Positions 27,216 to 36,034 of a DNA stretch of 49,011 nt are shown here, one piece after another. The notes below the pieces were generated by a model. The model worked only from the letters and a program-made list of their open reading frames with translations, searched no databases and was not told where the DNA came from. The stretch comes from Mariniphaga sp. (lineage in GTDB: Bacteria > Bacteroidota > Bacteroidia > Bacteroidales > Prolixibacteraceae), in contig JAHYIT010000023.1 in the NCBI GenBank assembly GCA_019429205.1, positions 1 through 49,011 on the forward strand, read 5' to 3'. How positions within the stretch are numbered: position 1 is the first letter of the stretch; each line of letters opens with the position of its first letter. The translations under genes were made by a program, and so were the position numbers.

Positions 27216-28403
27216 ATGTACGGCCAAATGAAACAAAATCTGCTCAAAACGCTTGAAGAACTGAAAGAGCAGGGATTATATAAATCAGAGCGAATTATTT
27301 CTTCAGCGCAGGATTCTGAAATCCGTGTATCAACTGGAGAAACGGTGCTGAATTTTTGTGCCAACAATTACCTCGGGCTGGCCAACCATCCCGATGTGGT
27401 AAAAGCTGCCCAGGAAGTGATGAATTATTGGGGATTCGGCTTGTCTTCCGTTCGTTTTATCTGTGGAACACAGGAAATTCACAAGGAACTGGAACAAAAA
27501 GTATCGGAGTTTTTGGGAACTGAGGACACCATTTTGTACTGTGCCTGTTTCGATGCCAACGGCGGGGTTTTTGAGCCATTGTTAGGCGAAGATTCAGCTA
27601 TTATTTCCGACGAGTTAAACCATGCTTCCATTATAGACGGCGTTCGGCTTTGCAAGGCACAACGTTTCCGTTACAAACACTCCAATATGAAGGAACTGGA
27701 AAAATGTCTGAAAGAAGCATCGGAAGCCAAATACAGGTTAATTGTTACCGACGGCGTTTTTTCAATGGACGGCGATATGGCTAAATTGCCCAAAATTGTG
27801 GAACTGGCTGATAAATACGATGCACTGGTGATGGTGGACGACTCACATGCAACCGGTTACATCGGCAAAAACGGACGCGGCACTGCCGAGCATTACGGAT
27901 TGTTGGGTAAAATTGACATCATTACCACAACTTTTGGAAAAGCATTGGGCGGAGGCAATGGAGGCTGCACTTCGGGCCGGAAAGAAATTATTGAAATGCT
28001 GAGACAACGTTCAAGGCCATATTTGTTTTCGAATACACTGGCGCCGGCAACTGTTGGGGCTACCATGAAGGTTTTGGAAATGCTTACGGAATCTACAAAG
28101 CTACAGGCAAAAACCATGAAAAATGCCAAGTATTTCAGGGATAAAATGAAAAAAGCCGGTTTCGATTTGGTAAAAGGAAATACGGCTATTGTTCCGGTAA
28201 TGATTTACGACGAACCACTGGCCATAAAATTTGCCGATGAACTACTGAAAGAAGGGGTTTATGTCATTGGTTTTTGCTTCCCGGTAGTTCCGCGCGGAAA
28301 GGCACGTATCCGTGTTCAGCTTTCGGCAGCTCACAGCCTGGAAGAAATTGATGTGGCAGTTGAGGCATTCATAAAAGTTGGTAAAGAGCTGAATATTATT
28401 TAA
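27216..28403 (+). CDS. kbl: glycine C-acetyltransferase (2-amino-3-ketobutyrate CoA ligase)
   Basis: 395 residues, class II alpha-oxoamine synthase. Lys242 in TTTFGKALGGG binds PLP, VDDSHATGYIG supplies the cofactor Asp, and CANNYLGL and SSVRFICGTQ are typical of Kbl. It would split 2-amino-3-ketobutyrate with CoA into glycine and acetyl-CoA in threonine breakdown. The partner threonine dehydrogenase gene is not adjacent. Related enzymes (serine palmitoyltransferase, BioF) differ in these motifs, so Kbl is preferred. Confidence 0.93.
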   Translation: MYGQMKQNLLKTLEELKEQGLYKSERIISSAQDSEIRVSTGETVLNFCANNYLGLANHPDVVKAAQEVMNYWGFGLSSVRFICGTQEIHKELEQKVSEFLGTEDTILYCACFDANGGVFEPLLGEDSAIISDELNHASIIDGVRLCKAQRFRYKHSNMKELEKCLKEASEAKYRLIVTDGVFSMDGDMAKLPKIVELADKYDALVMVDDSHATGYIGKNGRGTAEHYGLLGKIDIITTTFGKALGGGNGGCTSGRKEIIEMLRQRSRPYLFSNTLAPATVGATMKVLEMLTESTKLQAKTMKNAKYFRDKMKKAGFDLVKGNTAIVPVMIYDEPLAIKFADELLKEGVYVIGFCFPVVPRGKARIRVQLSAAHSLEEIDVAVEAFIKVGKELNII

Positions 28404-28464
28404 TTTCGGTATGGAAAGCAGAGAAATGTCGTTTTCGGCTTTTTCGGTTTTCCGTTTAATCAGT

Positions 28465-29016
28465 TTACCTGGTATTTCTAATGGTTACCATTTTAATGTC
28501 ACTTTTTACCTTTTCTGCCATTTTTTCAAATTTCCTTGGCTTTTGTGCTCTCATTTCAAGCGTAAAACTGGCATTGTTGCTACTGGCTTCAAATTTCCCA
28601 ATTTCCACAACTTTAACATCCCCGTCGTGATAAACATTGTAAACCGGCGTAACGTTCTTGTTTTCCAGTCGTTTAATTTTGCTGTAATTAAATGTGAAAA
28701 ATCCTTCCGGTTCGCGTAAAAAATATTGTTTTTTGTCGCTGTGATAACCTACCTGCAATTCGCAATTTATATTATTGCGCCCACGCATAAGTTTTCCGGA
28801 TTGTTGCGGAAGAGTAACTTCAATGCGGTAAACACCGCTTGTAAGATGTGAAAAAGTGACCTTTCCATTATCGCCTGTTTGCATAAAGGCAGCAGGCTGA
28901 TTATTCCCTTCCTGCCTGATATATACTTCGGCTCCAGGCACGGGTTCGCCGGGTTTGAAAAGGAATCCTATAATTGTTATAATGCTTATGATTCCCGAAA
29001 GTAGTATTGTTTTCAT
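28465..29016 (-). CDS. exported protein with carboxypeptidase-regulatory-like beta-sandwich, copy A
   Basis: 183 residues with an N-terminal hydrophobic segment (about 4-20). Residues 27-75 read as a Cna-B or carboxypeptidase-regulatory-like fold (PGEPVPGAEVYIRQEG, GDNGKVTFSHLTSGVYRIEV). The C-terminal half is unfamiliar: 'LQVGYHSDKKQYFLREPEGF' and a basic end. It is a clear paralogue of the next gene. Function unknown; exported or periplasmic location is inferred from the signal. It converges on kbl with a 61-base gap. Confidence 0.7.
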   Translation of the reverse strand: MKTILLSGIISIITIIGFLFKPGEPVPGAEVYIRQEGNNQPAAFMQTGDNGKVTFSHLTSGVYRIEVTLPQQSGKLMRGRNNINCELQVGYHSDKKQYFLREPEGFFTFNYSKIKRLENKNVTPVYNVYHDGDVKVVEIGKFEASSNNASFTLEMRAQKPRKFEKMAEKVKSDIKMVTIRNTR

Positions 29017-29112
29017 GCTGATGTTTTTATATTTTTTCCAAATATCAGTTATTTTTCAGAAATAAACTGATTTATTTTTTAACACGTTAATATTAAAACT
29101 GTAAATCATCAA

Positions 29113-29679
29113 TTACATGGTTGAAATAAGAGCCATTTCTGCATCTTTTTCGTATTTTTTTATCTGTTTCTGAAATTTCTTTTCTGAAAGTGCTGATAAT
29201 TTTAGCGCTAACTTTCCATAACTACCGGTAACTTCCAGCTTACAAATTGCAATACGGGCCTTTAATTCAGCGCCTTCTGTTTCGTGCATCGGTGTAATAT
29301 TTGATTCGGCCAGTTTTTCAACATCTGTAAATTTCACCAAAAAATTTCCTAATGGATTTTGAAAAAACAGAAGCATTTTTTTACTGTGGTAACCAACCAG
29401 AAAATTGGCAGTTGCACTTTCTGACTTTTCTTGCAGGGTGTCCTTTTGTTTGGGGATTTCCAAATAGATTTTGTAAACCCCCTTGTCCAGATGAGAAAAA
29501 GTTGCTCCACCCGCTTCCCCGGTTTGCTGAAAAGCTATAAGTTTTTTGCCCGGTTCGGTTTCAAGGTAAATTTGGGCTTCCGAAACCGGACTTCCCGGAT
29601 TTGATTTGAATAATCCTAAAAAAGCAATTCCTGATGTAATTTTTATCTTATTCATTTTAATTATTTTTGATTGCTTCAT
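29113..29679 (-). CDS. exported protein with carboxypeptidase-regulatory-like beta-sandwich, copy B
   Basis: 188 residues (an in-frame ATG nine codons in, MNKIKITSG, may be the true start). It aligns with copy A along its length: NPGSPVSEAQIYLE with PGEPVPGAEVYIR, GGATFSHLDKGVYKIYLEIP with KVTFSHLTSGVYRIEVTLP, and LVGYHSKKMLLFFQNPLG with LQVGYHSDKKQYFLREPEG. The signal segment is weaker than in copy A. The pair lies 96 bases apart on the same strand and has diverged far, so the duplication is old. No function is known. Confidence 0.7.
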   Translation of the reverse strand: MKQSKIIKMNKIKITSGIAFLGLFKSNPGSPVSEAQIYLETEPGKKLIAFQQTGEAGGATFSHLDKGVYKIYLEIPKQKDTLQEKSESATANFLVGYHSKKMLLFFQNPLGNFLVKFTDVEKLAESNITPMHETEGAELKARIAICKLEVTGSYGKLALKLSALSEKKFQKQIKKYEKDAEMALISTM

Positions 29680-29802
29680 TATAGTTAAAATTTTTGGTTT
29701 TTCAAAATTTCAGGTTAACTAATTCCCTAATTTTCAGAAATAATCGACATTTTTTTGTATTCTTCATGAATTTAGCAGATTATTCATTTGAGGATTTTCC
29801 TC

Positions 29803-29810
29803 TATCTTTG
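29803..29810 (+). promoter_or_regulatory. putative -7 box for rlmN
   Basis: TATCTTTG, 16 bases before the rlmN ATG at 29827, matches TAnnTTTG. It also supports the downstream start codon, since an upstream start at 29788 would precede the promoter. Confidence 0.5.
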
Positions 29811-29826
29811 CTCCAAATTATTCAGG

Positions 29827-30849
29827 ATGAAGGAAAAGCTTTTCGGAAAGACACTCACAGAGTTGCAACAGGTTGCCGAAGAATTGGGATTGCCCAAATT
29901 TACAGCCAGACAAATTGCCGGCTGGCTCTATAAAAAGGACATTTCAACCATCGATGAAATGACAAACCTTTCCAAAAATGCACGCGAATTGCTGGCAGAA
30001 AAATTTGAATTTGGTTTGGTTGCGCCAACGCGAGTGCAGAAAAGTATCGACGGCACAAAGAAATATCTGTTTCCAACAACCGGTTATAAATTTGTTGAAA
30101 CGGCCATGATTCCTGAACGTGACCGGATTACGGTTTGTGTAAGTTCGCAGGTAGGCTGCAAAATGGGCTGCCTGTTTTGTTTTACTGCCAAACAGGGTTT
30201 TCAGGGACAGCTCACAGCCGGCGAAATTGTGAATCAGGTGAAAAGCATCGAAGAAGCAAGTGAAGTTTCCAATATCGTTTACATGGGTATGGGCGAGCCG
30301 TTTGACAACCTGAATGAAGTGTTGAAAAGCCTTGAAATCTTCATTTCCGAATGGGGTTTTGCCATGAGCCCGCGCCGGATTACTGTTTCAACTATCGGTA
30401 TTATTCCGGGCATGCTTACTTTCCTCGAAAAAAGTGAAGCACACCTGGCTGTTAGTTTGCACACACCGTTTAACGACGAACGTCAGAAACTGATGCCGGT
30501 GCAGGTAGCCTATCCGGTTGACGAGGTGGTGAATGAAATAAAAGGCTGGGATTTTGGCCGGCAGCGGCGCGTGTCGTTCGAGTATATTTTGTTTGAAGGG
30601 CTGAACGATTCGCCCCGGCATGTGAAGGAACTGGCACGATTGCTCAGCGGACTGAAATGCCGCATAAACCTCATCCGCTTTCACCCGGTTCCCGGCACAC
30701 CGCTGAAAAGTCCGGGAGAAGAAACCATTCAACGGTTTAAGGAGCAGCTTAATCAAAAAGGAATTTTAACCACCATCCGGGCTTCACGCGGGCAGGATAT
30801 TTACGCAGCGTGTGGGTTACTTTCAACGAAGGAGCTGAGCGGGGCTTAA
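29827..30849 (+). CDS. rlmN: 23S rRNA (adenine-2503-C2) methyltransferase
   Basis: 340 residues from ATG 29827. Radical SAM cysteines are Cys111, Cys115 and Cys118 (CKMGCLFC), and the methyl-carrying C-terminal cysteine is Cys329 in YAACGLLS. NIVYMGMGEPFDN and 'INLIRFHPVPGTPL' are typical of RlmN rather than Cfr. It methylates A2503 of 23S rRNA and A37 of some tRNAs. Only 13 bases separate its stop from the original end of the convergent HEPN gene. Confidence 0.96.
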   Translation: MKEKLFGKTLTELQQVAEELGLPKFTARQIAGWLYKKDISTIDEMTNLSKNARELLAEKFEFGLVAPTRVQKSIDGTKKYLFPTTGYKFVETAMIPERDRITVCVSSQVGCKMGCLFCFTAKQGFQGQLTAGEIVNQVKSIEEASEVSNIVYMGMGEPFDNLNEVLKSLEIFISEWGFAMSPRRITVSTIGIIPGMLTFLEKSEAHLAVSLHTPFNDERQKLMPVQVAYPVDEVVNEIKGWDFGRQRRVSFEYILFEGLNDSPRHVKELARLLSGLKCRINLIRFHPVPGTPLKSPGEETIQRFKEQLNQKGILTTIRASRGQDIYAACGLLSTKELSGA

Positions 30850-30862
30850 CAGAAATAAAATC

Positions 30863-31270
30863 TTACTGGTCAATCAATTGATTAATTGCTGTTATTAAAC
30901 TTTTTGCTTTTGGGAGCATTTCTTCTACCATTTCCTTTTTGTAGGTGATAAAATCATCCTAATCACCGGTAATTCTGTCGTTGAAAATCTGATTGTAAAA
31001 ACGAGCATTTTCTGTTGAAAGTTTACCATTAACCACAAAATGCAGTCCCAGCATTTGCTTAACCCCGGAGTGAGAATGTGCTGAAATACGGTTTTTTACG
31101 AGTAATGCAATTACTGCATAATAACAAGCATAATAAATCCGGTTAACAGCAGCATTGAAAAAATTATTTTCTATTAGAGTTTTTGCTTCAAGTAATGTTT
31201 CATTTGCTCTTTCTAAACGGTAAACTACTAATGCATCAATGCTTTTCTGATCAAGTTCATGCTTTTTCAT
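30863..31270 (-). pseudogene. HEPN-domain toxin-like gene with a premature amber stop
   Basis: The open frame gives 103 residues to a TAG at 30959-30961, but the same frame continues after it as DDFITYKKEMVEEMLPKAKS to a TAA at 30863-30865, the expected HEPN C-terminal helix. The full product would be 135 residues. The stop replaces the Tyr expected in GDYDDF, one base change. The body is a small HEPN four-helix protein ('FFNAAVNRIYYACYYAVIAL' and the RISAHSHSG loop). With the MNT gene upstream (4-base overlap) it forms an MNT-HEPN pair, in which the nucleotidyltransferase can silence HEPN by AMPylation. Loss of the last helix may have disarmed the toxin. Confidence 0.82.
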
Positions 31271-31584
31271 AACTCAATGCCTTCGTTTAAAACATTTATG
31301 TAAAACGGAGTTTTATGTGGACGATTTTCCCATTGTTTCATGGTATAAATTACCGGACTAATTAAAATTCGATATTCAAGCTCAATGTCGTACAAAGCAT
31401 TAAGAATTTGGGCTTTAAGTTTTGCCGTAATTTGTTTTTGCTCGATAAGGATAAGAATATCAATGTCAGAGTTTTCATTGGAATCTCCCCGTGCTTCAGA
31501 ACCATACAGAATAACTTTTGCTTCCGGAACAATTTCCTGAAGCACGTTTTTGATTTTATTAATTATATCCTGCCGGTTCATCAT
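31267..31584 (-). CDS. minimal nucleotidyltransferase of an MNT-HEPN pair (MntA-like)
   Basis: 105 residues with the intact polymerase-beta-type motif GS-x10-DxD (GSEARGDSNENSDID, residues 27-41) and a second acidic strand. In type VII toxin-antitoxin pairs this small enzyme adds AMP to the HEPN toxin. It precedes the HEPN gene with a 4-base overlap, so the two are coupled. The antitoxin is intact while its partner carries an amber stop. Confidence 0.88.
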   Translation of the reverse strand: MMNRQDIINKIKNVLQEIVPEAKVILYGSEARGDSNENSDIDILILIEQKQITAKLKAQILNALYDIELEYRILISPVIYTMKQWENRPHKTPFYINVLNEGIEL

Positions 31585-31644
31585 TTTTTATTCAAAAATA
31601 CAACCTTCCACTCACACATCCAAGTTTTTCATTTATAGGAAATT

Positions 31645-33132
31645 TCACATCATCATTTTCTCTATATAAATATCCTGAAAATTCGAATCGCCCTCCAGAT
31701 TAATGTGTGAAGTTTTTTCCAGAATTTTTTGAATGAAATTTTCATCCTCAAACAGAAACATTTTGGCGCCGATGAGCGCTGTGTTGCCCATTTTTATGAT
31801 TTTTTCTTCGGAAGTTTCGATTAATCCGGTTTGAATAACATGTTGCAGGTTCAGGAAATTTCCAAAACCGCCGGCAATAAAAACGTTTTCAACTTCATTA
31901 AAGTTGATTTTAAATGTATTCAGAAGTATTTGCAACCCTGCAGCAATAGCGGCTTTGGCCAGTTGAAACTCGCGGATATCCTGCTGGGTAAGAAACACTC
32001 CGGGAGTGAGTTCAATTTCATTTTCGCCGGAATTGATTTCGCCAAACATCCCGATTTTTTCCTGCTGAAGTAAAACAGCCATGGCATCAACGAGGCCGCT
32101 GCCACAAATTCCTTTGGCCGGGACGTTGCCAATTACATGGCATTTCATCTTACCGGTTTCAACCTGAACTGAAGAAATGGCCCCGGTAACTGCCCGCATT
32201 CCCTGGCTGATTTTTGCTCCTTCAAACGCGGGACCGGCAGCCGTGGAAGCACAAATGATTTTTTCGCGGTTGCCCAGCACAATTTCACCGTTTGTGCCCA
32301 AATCAATCAGAATGGTAAAGTTTTCTTTTTTAGCCATATTGGTGGCGGCAATTCCGGCTAAAATATCACTGCCCACAAAACTGCCTATGGAAGGGTAAAA
32401 TTGAATTTCTGCTTCGGGAGGTAATTTCCATTTCAATTGTGTGACCGAAAAATGTTGCATTCCGAGGTTCGGCGATTCAAACGGATAAAACGAAAGCGGC
32501 TGCACATTCAACCCTGAAAAAATATGGTGCATGGCCGTGTTACCCACTAAAGTCAATTTTGAAATTTCCACCGGATGTTTTTCTGTCAGAGATTGAATCA
32601 TTTCGCCGGTTTTTTTGCGAATAAGTTGTGCCATCGCAGGCTGGTTGCCGTCGAGACAGTTTTGGATGCGTGTTATAAGGTCGGAGCCAAATTTTAGCTG
32701 CGGGTTAAGGGCAGTAGTCGCATCCAACACGCGACCGGTTTCTAAATCGAGCAATTGGGCCACCAAAGTTGTGGTTCCCACATCCACAGCAATGCCGTAG
32801 CCTTTTCCCGGAGAAAAGCTGAATGTGGAATTATCGGCCAGGATAATGTCTTCGAACTGGGCAATTTCAATGGTAATATCTGATTCTGCTTTGCAAAAAC
32901 AGGCCAAACGCCATTCTTCACACAGTTCAAGTTTTTTCAGTTTTTGCTGTTGAATAATATCTGCATGCAATTCACCTTGCAATAGTTTTACTTTGCAACG
33001 CCCACAGGTTCCTTTTCCGCCGCACGGAAATTCCACACCATACTCATGAAGCACCTCGATTAGCTGTGTCCCCGGATTGACTGTGATATTTTTTCCAATC
33101 GGCTGAAGAGAAATTTTTACTTTTTTGGACAT
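31645..33132 (-). CDS. RACo-like corrinoid-activating protein (2Fe-2S plus ASKHA, DUF4445)
   Basis: 495 residues. Residues 1-100 are a plant-type ferredoxin with ligands Cys37, Cys43, Cys46 and one of Cys78/Cys80 (CGGKGTCGRC ... LACFC). From residue 110 an ATPase of the ASKHA type begins, with IAVDVGTTTLVAQLLD, ILIDLGTNGEIV and FIAGGFGNFL. The arrangement is that of RACo/RamA-type proteins, which use ATP to reduce inactive cob(II)alamin on corrinoid proteins. No corrinoid protein or methyltransferase gene is adjacent, so the target lies elsewhere; a methionine synthase or methylamine-type system are candidates. Confidence 0.85.
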   Translation of the reverse strand: MSKKVKISLQPIGKNITVNPGTQLIEVLHEYGVEFPCGGKGTCGRCKVKLLQGELHADIIQQQKLKKLELCEEWRLACFCKAESDITIEIAQFEDIILADNSTFSFSPGKGYGIAVDVGTTTLVAQLLDLETGRVLDATTALNPQLKFGSDLITRIQNCLDGNQPAMAQLIRKKTGEMIQSLTEKHPVEISKLTLVGNTAMHHIFSGLNVQPLSFYPFESPNLGMQHFSVTQLKWKLPPEAEIQFYPSIGSFVGSDILAGIAATNMAKKENFTILIDLGTNGEIVLGNREKIICASTAAGPAFEGAKISQGMRAVTGAISSVQVETGKMKCHVIGNVPAKGICGSGLVDAMAVLLQQEKIGMFGEINSGENEIELTPGVFLTQQDIREFQLAKAAIAAGLQILLNTFKINFNEVENVFIAGGFGNFLNLQHVIQTGLIETSEEKIIKMGNTALIGAKMFLFEDENFIQKILEKTSHINLEGDSNFQDIYIEKMMM

Positions 33133-33361
33133 TGACTGATTCGTAATAAAATCTTAAATTTGGAAAACTGACATGCCGAATTTAGCTAAATTTGGAAAGT
33201 TGGCTTCCTGAATTTACATTTTTTGTATTTCCCTCCAGTTTTTTACTCTGTTAATTGCTGAATTAGATTTTTTAACAGCCGGTTTGTTGTCTGATCTGCA
33301 AACTATTTATAATTTGGCGGCCGGATTAAAGAGCAGATTTTGAGATTGTGAGACATGAGAT

Positions 33362-33757
33362 ATGAGATTTGTGAAAAGAATAATATTACTTTTTAGTTTT
33401 ATGGCTTTTTTTTTCTGCAGCAAACCTGTAGTTGAAAAACCGGAATTGCTGATTCAGGAAAATAAGATGATTGATATGCTGGCTGATTTTCATTTGGCAG
33501 AAGCCACATTTAACGCACGCCGTCATCGCGATTCTCTGGTGATGAAAAGCAGCTCGGCCGACTTTTACTATTCCATTCTCGATAAACACCAGGTTCCCGA
33601 TTCTGTATTTGAACAATCGTTTGTGTTTTATGTCAGTCAGCCGCGAAAATTTGAAAAAATGTACCGGCAGGTCATGAATAAACTCAATGAAATGGAGCAG
33701 GAATATTCAGGCAGAAAAACAGATCCACAGGAACTTGAACTTCAGCGTAACCGGTAG
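33362..33757 (+). CDS. DUF4296 lipoprotein
   Basis: 131 residues. The signal peptide ends in a lipobox-like FFCS (Cys19). The body matches DUF4296: an IDMLADFHLAEA helix, YYSILDKHQVPDSVFEQSF, and a helical MYRQVMNKLNEME end. The family is Bacteroidota-specific with no known function. Its stop shares a base with the GTG start of the following amidohydrolase, so the two are coupled. The 229 bases before it (33133-33361) hold no gene. Confidence 0.85.
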   Translation: MRFVKRIILLFSFMAFFFCSKPVVEKPELLIQENKMIDMLADFHLAEATFNARRHRDSLVMKSSSADFYYSILDKHQVPDSVFEQSFVFYVSQPRKFEKMYRQVMNKLNEMEQEYSGRKTDPQELELQRNR

Positions 33758-34947
33758 TGAGAAAAATTTCGGCAACATGGATATTCCCCGGAAACCTACC
33801 TCCCTTAAAAAACGGCATTTTAATTTGTGAAAATGACGGAACTGTTATCGATTTAATTGATACGGGCGGAAAACTCAGGGAGCAGGCTGGACTGGAGCAA
33901 TACAGCGGCATTCTGGTACCGGGATTTGTAAATGCACACTGCCACCTTGAACTTTCCCATCTGAAAGGTAAAATTCCTGAAAAAAAAGGGCTTGGCGGGT
34001 TTTTGGGCTTTATTAACAAGCTTCGCAATCTGGAAGAGGAAGATGTGGAGGAAGCCATGAAAAAAGCTGATTTTACGATGAAGCATGCAGGAATTGTGGC
34101 GGTTGGCGATGTTTCAAATTCCTATGCATCGCTGGAAGCCAAACGAATCAGCCAAATTAAATACCATACTTTTGTTGAAGCCTTTGGGTTTCTTCCGTCG
34201 CGGGCCGAAAAGGCTTTTTTGTTTGCGGAGTTTGTGGAGTCGATGTTCAGGGAATTTGACCTGTCTGCTTCGGTTACACCACATTCTCCCTATTCTGTTT
34301 CGAAAGAATTGTTTTTGAAAATCAGGAAAAGAGCGCTGGCCGAAAACACCATTTTGTCTGTTCACAACCAGGAAAGCCGGGATGAACTGGCGTTTTTTAA
34401 AGATGGCAATGGAGGAATTTCCCGGCATATTCATGAAATTCTTGGCATTGATATTTCGCACTGGCAGCCAACCGGTAAAAGTTCGCTTGATTTTACGCTG
34501 TCTTTTATTCCCAAAGAAAATCCTTTGCTGCTGGTTCATAATACATTTACCTCACCCGAAGATATTCAGTTATTAAAACAACAACGCCATTTGGAGAATA
34601 CTTTTCTGGTACTTTGCCCCAATGCCAACCTGTTTATTGAAAACAAACTTCCTCCGGTTTCGCTTTTTCAAAAGGGAAATTTGAATATTTGCCTGGGAAC
34701 AGACAGTCTGGCATCGAATCATACGCTTTCAATTTTGCAGGAAATGATCACACTTCAGCACCATTTTCCTGGAATTTCTTTGCATGAATTAGTAAAATGG
34801 GGTTGCTGGAATGGTGCACGGGGATTAGGTATTTCGGACCGTTTTGGAAGTTTTGAACCCGGGAAAAAACCCGGAATCAATTTAATTACCGGGTTGGATT
34901 TAAAAAGTTTAAACCTGACTTTGAAAAGCAAGGTAAAAGTGTTGTAA
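33757..34947 (+). CDS. amidohydrolase-family metal-dependent deaminase, GTG start
   Basis: 396 residues beginning with GTG at 33757 within the TAG of the DUF4296 gene. Metal ligands are present: HCH in VNAHCHLELSH, His in VTPHSPYSV and SVHNQESRD, and Asp in LGTDSLASNH. This is the TRZ/ATZ/chlorohydrolase-like branch, which includes aminodeoxyfutalosine deaminase of the alternative menaquinone route; that role is possible but not shown by any neighbour here. Guanine-type or other amine substrates are alternatives. Confidence 0.85.
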   Translation: MRKISATWIFPGNLPPLKNGILICENDGTVIDLIDTGGKLREQAGLEQYSGILVPGFVNAHCHLELSHLKGKIPEKKGLGGFLGFINKLRNLEEEDVEEAMKKADFTMKHAGIVAVGDVSNSYASLEAKRISQIKYHTFVEAFGFLPSRAEKAFLFAEFVESMFREFDLSASVTPHSPYSVSKELFLKIRKRALAENTILSVHNQESRDELAFFKDGNGGISRHIHEILGIDISHWQPTGKSSLDFTLSFIPKENPLLLVHNTFTSPEDIQLLKQQRHLENTFLVLCPNANLFIENKLPPVSLFQKGNLNICLGTDSLASNHTLSILQEMITLQHHFPGISLHELVKWGCWNGARGLGISDRFGSFEPGKKPGINLITGLDLKSLNLTLKSKVKVL

Positions 34948-35011
34948 AAAAAATAGAGTGCCAAAAAATAATGACACTCCCTTAGTTTCCTGTTTTTTGT
35001 TTATTTAAAAA

Positions 35012-35470
35012 TTACCAGCCACCACGCAATCCACACCCTCCGGGACAGCCTCCAAAATTACCCTGACCGCGCGAGCCTCTCTGCCTGGAAGCGAATCCGC
35101 GACCACGGTTAAATCCGGCATCCTGCAACACATCGAATTTTTTTTGCTGGTCATCCGAAAGCAGGCTACGTAATTCATCGTGGTGAGCCTTCACTTTTTT
35201 CAGCATTTCCCCCCTTATTTCATTTTTTTCAATGGGATCAAACGTTGAATGCATTTTTATTCGCAGTTCAGCCATTGCCTCCAGGTGCAAGATTCTCATT
35301 TCTTCAATTTTAGCCTGCTGGTCTTCGGTTAAATCCAGCAAAATATTCATACATGTTCCGGGCTCAAAATTACGCTCCGGGCGGTTGACATTTCTCCGGC
35401 CCTGTGCAAAAAGAGTGGTGGTGCCCAGCATGAGGACGATTAAAATGAATGCAGATTTTCCGGTTTTCAT
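35012..35470 (-). CDS. Spy/CpxP-like periplasmic protein with Cys/Gly-rich tail
   Basis: 152 residues with a signal peptide (1-22, ending LFAQG). Two LTxxQ-type motifs typical of Spy/CpxP are present: LDLTEDQQAKI (about 46-56) and LLSDDQQKKF (about 105-114), between long helices. The last 25 residues are rich in Gly, Arg and Cys (GGCPGGCGLRGG), which could bind a metal. It is the last gene of the ECF sigma operon. Spy-type proteins are envelope chaperones or metal sensors. Convergent with the amidohydrolase; no strong terminator between them. Confidence 0.8.
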   Translation of the reverse strand: MKTGKSAFILIVLMLGTTTLFAQGRRNVNRPERNFEPGTCMNILLDLTEDQQAKIEEMRILHLEAMAELRIKMHSTFDPIEKNEIRGEMLKKVKAHHDELRSLLSDDQQKKFDVLQDAGFNRGRGFASRQRGSRGQGNFGGCPGGCGLRGGW

Positions 35471-35502
35471 GATTTCTGAATTTTAAAGTTTCTAAAGTAT
35501 TA

Positions 35503-36030
35503 TTATCTGTTATTTCTAAACTGCCTGCCTCTTTGTGGAAGCCTAACGTCTTCATTTTTTTGCAGTACTGAAATAAAAATTTCATTCAGTTTTTCTTTTT
35601 GATTGTCGTTGCACACCTCTTTCATGGAAAGATAATAATCAATGGTTTCGTTTTTTATTTGGGTGTGCAATGCTCCAATTTCTGCCGAGATCTTTTCCAG
35701 CCTTTGTTTGTCAGGGTTTTCAGTTCCCATTTCCCGTACCATTTCAATGCGCAACCTCTCAAGTTGGTGATTGACTTGCCAGGCAGTACGGTTAAAATTA
35801 CGGTTCAACTCCCTGAAAACATCTACCTGTTCAGGCTGCAGGTTCAGTTGTTCCCTGAAAAACCGTGCACGCTGTTGGGCCGGCATTTCAATAGATTCCT
35901 GTTCTGTTTGTTCCAGCAGTTTTTTATCTTGATGCCGGTGATACATGAATGAGATTCCCATGGAGAGGTTGGTGGCCACCAGAATGACAATCACCCAAAT
36001 CAGAATGTGGTATTTGTTTCGTAATGCCAT
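35503..36030 (-). CDS. membrane-anchored Spy/CnrX-like sensor
   Basis: 175 residues: one N-terminal membrane helix (about 9-31) then a helical periplasmic part with LNLQPEQVDVFRELNRNFN as an LTxxQ-like motif and a helical hairpin. Length, the anchor and place suggest a CnrX/ZraP-type sensor of envelope or metal stress. It follows the anti-sigma gene by 4 bases and precedes the other Spy-like gene by 32 bases. Confidence 0.75.
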   Translation of the reverse strand: MALRNKYHILIWVIVILVATNLSMGISFMYHRHQDKKLLEQTEQESIEMPAQQRARFFREQLNLQPEQVDVFRELNRNFNRTAWQVNHQLERLRIEMVREMGTENPDKQRLEKISAEIGALHTQIKNETIDYYLSMKEVCNDNQKEKLNEIFISVLQKNEDVRLPQRGRQFRNNR

Positions 36031-36034
36031 TGTA

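Noticed and set aside
1492-31270. Possible stop-codon reassignment, given in-frame TAA in susD and DUF89 and TAG in HEPN
   Set aside because: TAA and TAG end most intact genes in this window at the expected positions, and the DUF89 gene also has a frameshift and a deletion, so mutation is the simpler reading.
34948-35011. Terminator between the amidohydrolase and Spy-like genes
   Set aside because: The gagtg/cactc arms pair over only five bases with an A-rich loop of 14 bases, too weak to claim.
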